This document shows, piece after piece, positions 1-6,356 of a stretch of 7,208 nucleotides of DNA. The DNA is from an uncultured Collinsella sp. (GTDB lineage Bacteria > Actinomycetota > Coriobacteriia > Coriobacteriales > Coriobacteriaceae). The translations under genes and the position numbers were made by a program. The first letter of the stretch is position 1, and each line of letters opens with the position of its first letter. The notes under the pieces are model-generated. The model saw only the letters and a program-made list of their open reading frames with translations. It searched no databases and was not told where the DNA came from. The DNA lies in assembly GCA_900555585.1 (NCBI GenBank), contig USLT01000030.1:1-7208 (forward strand). Reading direction: 5' to 3'.

Positions 1-1322
1 AGCTCGGGCTCGATGGGAAGAGCCCCGTCCTCGTAGACGAACTTGCACGACGCATCGACCATGCCGAGCGCCTGCAGAACGTCGGTGCCGTAACGAATGT
101 TGCCGGCGGCGTTGACGGGCAGGACGGGCTCGATGGGGGCCGATTCGACGGAGACATCGAGCGCCGCGTCCTCGGCATCCGCCTCGGCAGCCTGAATCGA
201 GGGCTCGCCGTCGGAAGCGGGGAACATCTCATCGATGCTCATGGACACGGTCGCACCCATATCGACCGGAGCGGGAGCATCCTCCTCGACGCTCTCGGCG
301 AGGACGGGCATCGCGCTCGTCTGGTCGGGAGCCGGGACAGGGATGGAGCTCGTCTGGTCCGCGGGGAATGCGGCGGGCGCGGCGAAGGGGTCCTCCTCGA
401 CGTCCATCGACGCCTCGGGCAGATCGGACGCGAATTCGTCGTCGACCTCGGGGACGACCCCGACTCCGGTAACGCCATAGGGATTCTGCTGATCAGCGGC
501 GGCGTCCACGACGGCGGCTGCCGCCGCCTCGGCTGCGAGGCGCTGCTCCTCCGCCATGAACTCCTCGAACGGAACGTCGTCGGGGAACTCGCTGGACCCC
601 TGATACGGGGCGACGGCGTCCATGACGCCGAGCATCGCCGCTACGGACGACTTGTTGCAGACCGAGCCACTCGTATAGGGCAACACGAACTTGTTGGCGA
701 TGATGGAGACGGACAACGCGATGGGAACGAGGGCCGCGAGAAGGGCGACGACCCATAGGACCGTCTTAGCCGCGGTGGGCAGGGGCATCATGCGGGCGAC
801 TGCGATGATCGCGGGAGCGAGCATCGCGAAGGGCAGGAGCTTCATGATCAAGGGACGATACGCGGCATACGGTGCCTGCGCGAGCAGGTCGGCGCGGGGG
901 GAGTCGTAGTGCGCGACGACGACCACCGGGCGGTTTCGGGGAGAGGCGAGCGGGCCGGAGGCCTTGTGGTAGGCGATCACGTTCTGGCTGAGGCCCCCAC
1001 GGCCCAGCGACGAGATCACCTTGCGGCCAGAGCGCTCCATGGCGAACAGGACGGCTGCCGCGACGACGAGGATGACGCCGACGACGCCCAGGGCGCCACC
1101 GATGCCCATGAGCACGGTGCCCGCAAAGGTCATGATCCCCAAGACGGCCTGGGTGATCTTGGAACCGTTGGACGCGGTGAACTCCTGGACCTCGGGCTCG
1201 AAGCCGTGTTTTCTGAAGATATCCGCAAGGGATTCGCCGGCTGCACGCTCCTCCTCGCTGCATGCCGGGGTGATACCCGTGTTCTGCAGGAGGTGGTTGA
1301 GGTACTTTTGGGTATTAGCCAT
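1..1322 (-). CDS. Membrane-bound M28-family (aminopeptidase-like) protein, partial at C-terminus
   Basis: The frame is open from an ATG at 1322-1320 to the window edge, giving 440 residues. Residues 19-48 resemble the N-terminal region of M28 zinc peptidases (a P-x-C-S-E-E-E-R stretch leading to a G-F-E-P-E-V-Q-E-F strand). Two hydrophobic segments follow (about 57-75 and 77-95). Then comes the M28 metal motif VVVVAHYDS with His138 and Asp140. Two more membrane segments (about 157-178 and 187-209) separate this from GSVCNKSSVAAM at 219-230, which aligns with the GANDNASG-type second metal motif but has Cys222 where the bridging Asp is expected. Residues about 244-400 form an acidic, Ala/Pro-rich, probably disordered stretch. 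Folded-looking sequence resumes near 404. The remaining metal ligands would lie outside the window, so activity cannot be judged. The start is supported by GGAG five bases upstream. An even number of membrane passes and basic residues after segment 2 suggest both motifs face the cytoplasm; that is inference. The gene is divergent from pafB. Confidence 0.7.
   Translation of the reverse strand, partial: MANTQKYLNHLLQNTGITPACSEEERAAGESLADIFRKHGFEPEVQEFTASNGSKITQAVLGIMTFAGTVLMGIGGALGVVGVILVVAAAVLFAMERSGRKVISSLGRGGLSQNVIAYHKASGPLASPRNRPVVVVAHYDSPRADLLAQAPYAAYRPLIMKLLPFAMLAPAIIAVARMMPLPTAAKTVLWVVALLAALVPIALSVSIIANKFVLPYTSGSVCNKSSVAAMLGVMDAVAPYQGSSEFPDDVPFEEFMAEEQRLAAEAAAAAVVDAAADQQNPYGVTGVGVVPEVDDEFASDLPEASMDVEEDPFAAPAAFPADQTSSIPVPAPDQTSAMPVLAESVEEDAPAPVDMGATVSMSIDEMFPASDGEPSIQAAEADAEDAALDVSVESAPIEPVLPVNAAGNIRYGTDVLQALGMVDASCKFVYEDGALPIEPE
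315..359 (-). repeat. 12-bp direct repeat, 33-bp period, in the acidic linker
   Basis: The 12-mer GCTCGTCTGGTC occurs at 315-326 and again at 348-359. On the coding (minus) strand the repeat encodes two copies of an 11-residue unit beginning DQTS, reading DQTSSIPV and DQTSAMPV at residues 322-329 and 333-340 of the M28-like protein. It looks like a small in-frame duplication within a disordered segment. No function can be assigned. Confidence 0.7.
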
Positions 1323-1327
1323 GGGGG

Positions 1328-1331
1328 CTCC
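1328..1331 (-). promoter_or_regulatory. Ribosome binding site of the M28-like gene
   Basis: GGAG on the minus strand lies five bases before the ATG at 1322-1320. It fixes the start used for the M28-like gene. Confidence 0.6.
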
Positions 1332-1391
1332 ACATCGTCTTCTCGTTCTCGCTCAGGCATACCGCTCCCACGATAAGCCTATATAGTCGAA

Positions 1392-1419
1392 AGTATACCC
1401 TGACTGGTCTCATGGTCCA
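1392..1419 (-). promoter_or_regulatory. Possible promoter of the M28-like gene
   Basis: The minus strand carries TATACT (1397-1392), a good -10 hexamer, in a locally AT-rich patch of otherwise GC-rich DNA. Sixteen bases upstream is TGGACC (1419-1414), only a weak match to a -35 box. The implied transcript would begin roughly 65 bases before the start codon. An imperfect 17-bp dyad with CTGG/CCAG ends (1404-1420) overlaps the -35 position and could be an operator, but its arms are only four bases. Read by eye, not scored. Confidence 0.3.
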
Positions 1420-1478
1420 GCGCCAGCGGGAAAGCCCGCATCAGCCGACCATGATCAACCGCCCATCTCCATATCGTC

Positions 1479-1484
1479 TAGAAT
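1479..1484 (+). promoter_or_regulatory. Possible -10 element of the pafB-pafC operon
   Basis: TAGAAT on the plus strand lies 42 bases before the pafB ATG and fits a TANNNT -10 box. No convincing -35 hexamer sits 16-18 bases upstream. The mycobacterial PafBC-dependent upstream motif (TTGTCRGTG eight bases before the -10) is also absent, so there is no visible sign of autoregulation of that kind. Confidence 0.3.
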
Positions 1485-1512
1485 GGTCTCTCGCCGCACC
1501 CGTCACCATTGG

Positions 1513-1519
1513 AAAGGAG
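1513..1519 (+). promoter_or_regulatory. Ribosome binding site deciding the pafB start
   Basis: AAAGGAG is followed by a seven-base spacer and the ATG at 1527. An in-frame TTG at 1509 would give six extra residues, but it lies upstream of this Shine-Dalgarno, which would then fall inside the reading frame. The ATG at 1527 is therefore the better start. Confidence 0.8.
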
Positions 1520-1526
1520 CGCGGAC

Positions 1527-2516
1527 ATGGCTGGCACCGCGTCCAGAATCGATGCGCCCTCGCGCGATGAAGAGAAAGATCGAAGGCTCCTCAACCTGCT
1601 CTTCATCCTCAACGCGACGCGAAGCCCCGTTCCGACATCGCTCCTCATCGGGGATTCCGACCTCGGCTACGGTAGCGATAACCCGCAATCCGACGAGCGC
1701 AAGTTCCGCCGAGACCGCGCCGAACTCGCCAAGAACGGCATCCACATCGTCGAGGTCAAGCAGGAGGGGTCCGCGGAAAACGAGGAGAGCTCCTGGGAGA
1801 TCGACCGCGAGCGCACCCATATCGGACTCGGGGTCCTTACCCGCGACGATGCCGAGATGCTCACCCTGGCCATCGACGACTTCCTCCTCAGAAGCGATGT
1901 CCCCTACCGATTCGCCCTCAAACGCATCAGGGCCAAGATCGCGGGCGACGCTCCCGCGCATGATGAAGAGGATCCCGTGCTCGAATCGCTCTGGAGCGCA
2001 TACGGGCTTCGCAAGGCCGTCAGCTTCCGCTATCGCTCGGCGAACGGGTCGACGAGCAAGCGCACCGCCGAGGCCTACGGCTTCTTCAGCCGGGCCGGCT
2101 ACGCCTACATGGTCGGGCGCGACCGCGACAAGGACGCGATGCGCACGTTCCGCATAGACCGCATCGATGCGCCGAGCGTCACCAGGCACTCGTACGCGGT
2201 CCCCGCCGATTTCGACATCGACGATTTCCTCTTCTTCACCTTCGATCTCGGCGACGGCGAGGGGCTGCCCGCGCGATTCGGGCTCGACGGCTCCCTCTCC
2301 CGAAACGAGGCGGAGGGGCTTACGCACGGCCTCGGAACGCTAGAGCGCTCCGAGGAATCCTGGAGCTGGTCCATCGATATCAAATCCGTCGACGAAGCCG
2401 CGGCGTTCGCCCTGTCCCATGCCGACGCCGGGCTCGTCCCCATCGAGCCCGGCGAGCTCGCCTCCGCTTGGAAAGCCCGCATTTCAGAGGTGGTGAACGC
2501 CCATGAGCGCCACTAG
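1527..2516 (+). CDS. pafB: WYL-domain transcriptional regulator, PafB-like
   Basis: This 329-residue protein has the layout of PafB. An N-terminal winged helix-turn-helix (about 17-80) contains the family pattern of an RRLLNLLFIL helix, then a gap, then ERKFRRDRAELAKNGIHI, close to the F-x-R-D-K-x-x-L-R-x-x-G-I of PafB proteins. A WYL domain (about 155-222) follows, with the conserved tail R-T-F-R-I-D-R-I at 206-213. A C-terminal WCX-like extension (about 245-325) ends the protein. The name-giving Trp-Tyr-Leu is Ala-Tyr-Met here (193-195). In mycobacteria PafB and PafC act together as an activator of LexA-independent DNA repair genes, and WYL domains are thought to sense nucleic acid such as ssDNA. 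That role is carried over by homology only. The gene leads an operon with pafC, overlapping it by 14 bases, and diverges from the M28-like gene. It could instead be a paralogous WYL regulator with other targets. Confidence 0.8.
   Translation: MAGTASRIDAPSRDEEKDRRLLNLLFILNATRSPVPTSLLIGDSDLGYGSDNPQSDERKFRRDRAELAKNGIHIVEVKQEGSAENEESSWEIDRERTHIGLGVLTRDDAEMLTLAIDDFLLRSDVPYRFALKRIRAKIAGDAPAHDEEDPVLESLWSAYGLRKAVSFRYRSANGSTSKRTAEAYGFFSRAGYAYMVGRDRDKDAMRTFRIDRIDAPSVTRHSYAVPADFDIDDFLFFTFDLGDGEGLPARFGLDGSLSRNEAEGLTHGLGTLERSEESWSWSIDIKSVDEAAAFALSHADAGLVPIEPGELASAWKARISEVVNAHERH
2486..2493 (+). promoter_or_regulatory. Ribosome binding site of pafC inside pafB
   Basis: AGAGGTGG lies nine bases before the ATG at 2503, within the last codons of pafB. 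With the 14-base gene overlap it supports coupled translation of the two regulators, as expected if they work as a heterodimer. Confidence 0.6.
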
Positions 2517-3444
2517 AAAACACCCCGCGAAGGGTATGGTCCCGGCGGGAATCGAGCTCTTGCAGCTCCTTGCCGCCGCGCCCGAGCAAACAGTCGGCAC
2601 CCAGGCCGCATGCAACGCGCTCGGAGTCGACGAGGAACGGCTCACCCGACTGGTCGACATGCTCTCCCAGGTCTCCGACGGGGCCTCGGGCGCGAGGCTC
2701 GCGATCGAAACGGACGGGGACTCGGTGCGCCTCTACGGCGAAGCGGGGCGCTTGCAACCCATCCGCCTGAACGTCACCGACGCCGCCGTCCTCGAACACG
2801 TCCTGGGCGAGCTCGATCTCGACGAGGGTCTGCGTCAGCGCGCGGAAACCGCCCTCCTGCCGCGTGGCTACCACGCGGGGCCGCGTGGGCGCGCTATGGG
2901 CGACATGACGGAGTACGGACCCTTCTACCAGACCCTGAAAGAGGCGATCCAAGACGGCGCGCGCTGCGCCATCTCCTACCGCTCGACCGGCGACGCCCGC
3001 GCGACGCGGCGCACCATCGACCCGCACCGCATCTTCGTCGAGAACGGCGCCGCCTACCTCGACGCATGGGATACCGAGCGAGACGCCCAGAGAATCTACC
3101 GCCTCGACCGCATCGGGGAGCTGTCCGTCACCGATGAATCCGTCTCGCTTCACGAGTTCGAAGTCGCACCGATATCAGATGGGCTCCAACGCAGGGCCCC
3201 CAAGGCGGTCGTCTCGTTCGCCGGACTCGATCTCGCCCGCTCCGTGGGATGGGCCGGTCTCGACGAGACGACGATCGCGGCCAGCGACCATGGGGGATGG
3301 GTCACCGCCGAGGTATCCGTCGGATCGGAAACCTGGCTCTTCAACCAGATCCTCGGCTTGGGAGGCACCGCCAGGATCGACGAGCCGGCGGACCTGCGCC
3401 GCCGGCTCGTCGAATACGCGAGAAGGCTCTCCGAGCGCGCCTAG
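2503..3444 (+). CDS. pafC: WYL-domain transcriptional regulator, PafC-like
   Basis: This is a 313-residue second WYL regulator, co-transcribed with pafB. The N-terminal region (about 14-58) looks like a PafC-type winged helix, with G-I-E-L-L-Q-L-L, then a turn, then GVDEERLTRLVDML, although the recognition helix is less basic than in PafB. The WYL domain (about 138-210) has Ala-Tyr-Leu at 184-186 in place of Trp-Tyr-Leu, with a well-kept R-I-Y-R-L-D-R-I at 197-204. The C-terminal WCX region (about 233-310) has the characteristic W-L-F-N-Q-I-L-G-L-G-G segment followed by D-E-P-A-D-L-R-R-R-L. PafB and PafC together form the DNA-damage activator in mycobacteria, and a two-gene arrangement like this one is typical. 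The gene ends on a CTAG shared with the convergent dinG. A perfect 15-bp inverted repeat lies in its last 70 bases. Confidence 0.8.
   Translation: MSATRKHPAKGMVPAGIELLQLLAAAPEQTVGTQAACNALGVDEERLTRLVDMLSQVSDGASGARLAIETDGDSVRLYGEAGRLQPIRLNVTDAAVLEHVLGELDLDEGLRQRAETALLPRGYHAGPRGRAMGDMTEYGPFYQTLKEAIQDGARCAISYRSTGDARATRRTIDPHRIFVENGAAYLDAWDTERDAQRIYRLDRIGELSVTDESVSLHEFEVAPISDGLQRRAPKAVVSFAGLDLARSVGWAGLDETTIAASDHGGWVTAEVSVGSETWLFNQILGLGGTARIDEPADLRRRLVEYARRLSERA
3377..3413. repeat. Perfect 15-bp inverted repeat, candidate terminator between convergent genes
   Basis: The left arm TCGACGAGCCGGCGG (3377-3391) and right arm CCGCCGGCTCGTCGA (3399-3413) are exact reverse complements around a seven-base loop (3392-3398). 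The repeat lies inside pafC codons for D-E-P-A-D-L-R-R-R-L-V-E, 28 bases before the shared CTAG stop. It is therefore also 27 bases beyond the dinG stop in the dinG transcript. There is no U-tract on either side, so it is not a canonical intrinsic terminator. It could stop or stabilise the 3' end of dinG mRNA, aid Rho-dependent termination in both directions, or be a coding coincidence in GC-rich DNA. The repeat itself is certain; its role is not. Confidence 0.8.
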
Positions 3445-6356
3445 CCCCGTTCGTGCGACGCTCGCCAGATGCTCAAGAACCTTCCCATCTGGGAGGCCTC
3501 GATCTTCTGGAACCCCGTCGGCAACGACCCGAGGAACTTCTTCCCATACCCCTTGCTAACCAATCGCGAATCGGCGAGCACCAGGACCCCCTGATCGGTC
3601 GAAGTCCTGATGAGCCTGCCCGCCGCCTGCTTGACCTCGAGCACCGCGTCGGGAAGCGAATAGCGCGCCCAAGCGCGGTCCTCCCTGATGTTACGCTCGC
3701 AGGCGAGGGGCTCCGTGGGGCTCGCGAACGGAAGCTTGGGGATCACCACGCATCTGAGCGTGTCGCCCGAGGCGTCGAACCCCTCCCAGAACGCCTTGAG
3801 GGCGAATAGCGAGGAGGACTTCTCGGCGACGAAATGGTCGCGCAGGCGCTTCACGCTCGAACCCCTCGACTGGCACGCGAGCTCCAGGCCACGCCGAGCC
3901 AGCTGCGGCTCCACGCGTTCAAACAGCTCCTCCATATCGCGACGGTTCGTGAACAGGGTCAGGGTCGATCCGCCCATAGCCTCATGCACATCGACCAGCA
4001 TGTTCTCGAGCGCGTCAAGATACGCCTCGCGGTCCCTCGGGTCGGGGATATCCCCTGCGACGACGACCGCCATGTTGCGCTCGAAATCGTAGCTCGAATC
4101 AAGATGCAACTCACGAGACGAGCCCGCGGGGAGCCTATCGAGCCCCACCGCATGGTTGAAGTGGCTGAAATCCCGGGAGACCGACATGGTCGCCGAGGTG
4201 AATATCGCGCTATGCACCTCAGGAAGCCACTGCTCCGCCAAGGCCTCGCCGATATCCATGCGCTCCGCCATCAGGGACTCCCCGCCGGCCTTCAAGCGAC
4301 GATTGACCTGCAGCGAGTAGACATAGCGCTCGTCGGCACCCTCCACTATCAGGGCGAGCGAGGTGCGCATCTCCTTCATGCGACGCTGCCCGTCGGCCAC
4401 ATCCACCACGAACTCGGGCTTATCCGTCGATATGGTCTCGACCGCAGCAGCGAGGTTCTTCTCGGCCTCATCCAGCGCATCGAGGGCGGTCCGGGCGGCC
4501 GCCTCGAAATCGGACCAGGCGGCGCTCTTCCGGACCTCGGGACCAATCCACAGGCTCGCATTGTCATACCCGCCCGACCGGGTCCTGCCAGCGAGCTCGC
4601 GGACAGCGTCGAACATCTCGGCCATCGCGAGGGAGGCTCGCTGCGTCGAGGCGACGGCCTTGGTGCTCACGCCCATAAACAACGTAGCGGCATCCGAACC
4701 CGCCAGACTCCTGATCATCACTCCCAACGAGCCGCCGCGCTCTCCGCCCAGACGCTCGAAAAGGGCACGGGAGTCATCGGACGATACGGTAAGGGCCCAC
4801 TGCTTGCGCGCCTCCCTCTCGACCGAATGCGCCTCGTCTACGACCCAGTGACGGATCGGCGGGAGGATGCGGCCGCCGGACGCCACGTTGCGGAAGAGCA
4901 GGGAGTGATTGGTGACCACCACATCGGCCTTGGCGGCGCGTCGGCGCGCGCCATGCACCAGGCACTTATCCGGAAAGAAGGGGCAGAGCCGGCGCGCGCA
5001 CTCCCGGGAGCCGGTGGTGAGGTCCGCGCGACGGACGCTCTTCCACCTGATCCCAAGGGTATCGAGGTCCCCGGAGGGAGATTGGCACGCGAAGGCATAT
5101 ATCACCGCGATGGCCGTCAGGGTATCGGCGGGATCCCTGTCCGTATGGACCTCCGACGAGCGAGCGAGGCGCTCGAGCTTCCTCAGGCAGGGGTAATGAT
5201 CAAACCCCTTCAGCGCGCAGAAGGACAGCCCTCCGTCGAGCTCGCGGGCGAGCTTGGGGAGCTCCTGGTTCATGAGCTGGTCGGCGAGGTTGTTGGATTT
5301 CGTGGCGATGCCCACGGTCACCTTGTTGCGACGCGCCGCCTCCGCAAGCGGGACCAGGTACGCCATCGATTTACCGACGCCGGTGCCGGCCTCGATGACG
5401 CGATGCGTCGAGGATGCGAGGGCGTCGCGAACCTCGGCGGCCATCTCGATCTGCTCCTGCCGCGGCTCGTAAGATGGATACATCCTGTTCACAAGGCCGC
5501 CCGGCGCATAGCAGGACTCGATCTCGGCGCGCGAGGGCATGTGAAGCACGGGCAGCTCGTCGGCATCGACGCGCTCCGGCGCGGGATCGGCCTGGACGAC
5601 CTTCGCGCGGGCGGCGGAAAGGGAGAAGACGCTATCAGGGTCCGCTCCGGCGAGGAACGAGAAGATCGGCCTATACGGCCAGCTCGCGCCCGGATGCATA
5701 TCCGCCAGCAAGCGCATGAGGCCGCCGGGAAGATCGCTCAGAGCGCACAGCAGGATGCGCCATACGCCGCACAACGCGTCGACATCGTCTGATGCGCGAT
5801 GCGAGACCGCCGCGCAACCGAACAGCTCCGCCATGGTCGACAACTTATGCGAAGCGAGACGCGGAAGGGCGATCCTGGATAGGGCGAGCGAGTCGATCCA
5901 TATATCGCTCACCCTCACGCCGCCCTTCACGGACTCGATGAACGAGCGGTCGAAGACGGCGTTATGCGCGATGACCGGCGCGCCCTGGACGAACCCCTCG
6001 AGCGCGGCGACCGCTTCTTCCGCCGCAGGTGCATCGGCGACGTCGGCATTGGTGATGCCCGTCAGCTTTGTTATCTCATCGGGGATCGGCATCCCTGGAT
6101 GCACGAACGTCTGGAACCGCTCGACGACCTCTCGACCCCTCAGTCGAGCCGCAGAGATCTCTATCAGCTTGTTGTCCCGCACCGAGAGACCCGTCGTCTC
6201 GGTGTCGAGCACCACCACGTCATCCTCGATGAGGCCAAACGAGCGGGTTCGGGCGCGCTCGGCGAGCGTCGCATATGCATCGATCACGAACTGCGGCGTG
6301 CCGGGCAGCACCGCAGCCTGCATCGCGAGCGGCGATGCCGCCGACATGCGACTCAT
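3441..6356 (-). CDS. dinG: DinG-type superfamily 2 helicase with N-terminal DEDDh exonuclease domain
   Basis: This 971-residue protein has two parts. The exonuclease domain (about 47-205) carries Exo I DTETTG (51-56), Exo II H-N-x-x-F-D (131-136) and Exo III H186-x4-D191, so all DEDDh catalytic residues are present. The helicase (about 291-960) carries a Q-like motif YEPRQEQ (296-302), Walker A AGTGVGKS (323-330), DEAH (507-510), TSATM (720-724), FWEGFDASG (856-864) and QAAGRLIRT (910-918). Cys390, Cys453, Cys458 and Cys465 match the 4Fe-4S site of XPD/DinG helicases. Such enzymes unwind or degrade nucleic acid intermediates in DNA repair. The ATG at 6356 is chosen because it overlaps the upstream ligase stop as ATGA. 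The frame opens 17 codons earlier, but those lie inside the ligase gene. No good Shine-Dalgarno precedes the start, so translation probably depends on coupling. About 45 residues precede the exonuclease domain, an unusual extension. The stop TAG shares CTAG with pafC. Confidence 0.9.
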   Translation of the reverse strand: MSRMSAASPLAMQAAVLPGTPQFVIDAYATLAERARTRSFGLIEDDVVVLDTETTGLSVRDNKLIEISAARLRGREVVERFQTFVHPGMPIPDEITKLTGITNADVADAPAAEEAVAALEGFVQGAPVIAHNAVFDRSFIESVKGGVRVSDIWIDSLALSRIALPRLASHKLSTMAELFGCAAVSHRASDDVDALCGVWRILLCALSDLPGGLMRLLADMHPGASWPYRPIFSFLAGADPDSVFSLSAARAKVVQADPAPERVDADELPVLHMPSRAEIESCYAPGGLVNRMYPSYEPRQEQIEMAAEVRDALASSTHRVIEAGTGVGKSMAYLVPLAEAARRNKVTVGIATKSNNLADQLMNQELPKLARELDGGLSFCALKGFDHYPCLRKLERLARSSEVHTDRDPADTLTAIAVIYAFACQSPSGDLDTLGIRWKSVRRADLTTGSRECARRLCPFFPDKCLVHGARRRAAKADVVVTNHSLLFRNVASGGRILPPIRHWVVDEAHSVEREARKQWALTVSSDDSRALFERLGGERGGSLGVMIRSLAGSDAATLFMGVSTKAVASTQRASLAMAEMFDAVRELAGRTRSGGYDNASLWIGPEVRKSAAWSDFEAAARTALDALDEAEKNLAAAVETISTDKPEFVVDVADGQRRMKEMRTSLALIVEGADERYVYSLQVNRRLKAGGESLMAERMDIGEALAEQWLPEVHSAIFTSATMSVSRDFSHFNHAVGLDRLPAGSSRELHLDSSYDFERNMAVVVAGDIPDPRDREAYLDALENMLVDVHEAMGGSTLTLFTNRRDMEELFERVEPQLARRGLELACQSRGSSVKRLRDHFVAEKSSSLFALKAFWEGFDASGDTLRCVVIPKLPFASPTEPLACERNIREDRAWARYSLPDAVLEVKQAAGRLIRTSTDQGVLVLADSRLVSKGYGKKFLGSLPTGFQKIEASQMGRFLSIWRASHERG

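Noticed and set aside
766..1263. A 165-codon minus-strand frame within the M28-like gene
   Set aside because: It is in a different frame from the M28-like protein, which has membrane segments and metal motifs; the shadow product is Arg/Pro-rich low complexity.
1404..1420. Imperfect 17-bp dyad with CTGG/CCAG ends
   Set aside because: The arms are only four bases with scattered matches inside; too weak to call an operator by itself.
1323..1526. LexA-type (GAAC-N4-GTTC) or PafBC-type (TTGTCRGTG) damage boxes in the divergent region
   Set aside because: None found on either strand by eye. A motif scan with a lineage-specific matrix would be needed to exclude diverged sites.
2380..3153. A 257-codon minus-strand frame across the pafB-pafC junction
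   Set aside because: It lies opposite two well-recognised WYL genes, and its Arg/Gly-rich product shows no family features.
3834..5792. A 652-codon open frame on the plus strand, antisense to dinG
   Set aside because: The opposite strand encodes all exonuclease and helicase motifs. The antisense product is rich in Arg, Gly, His and Leu with no recognisable domain, as expected for a shadow frame in high-GC DNA.
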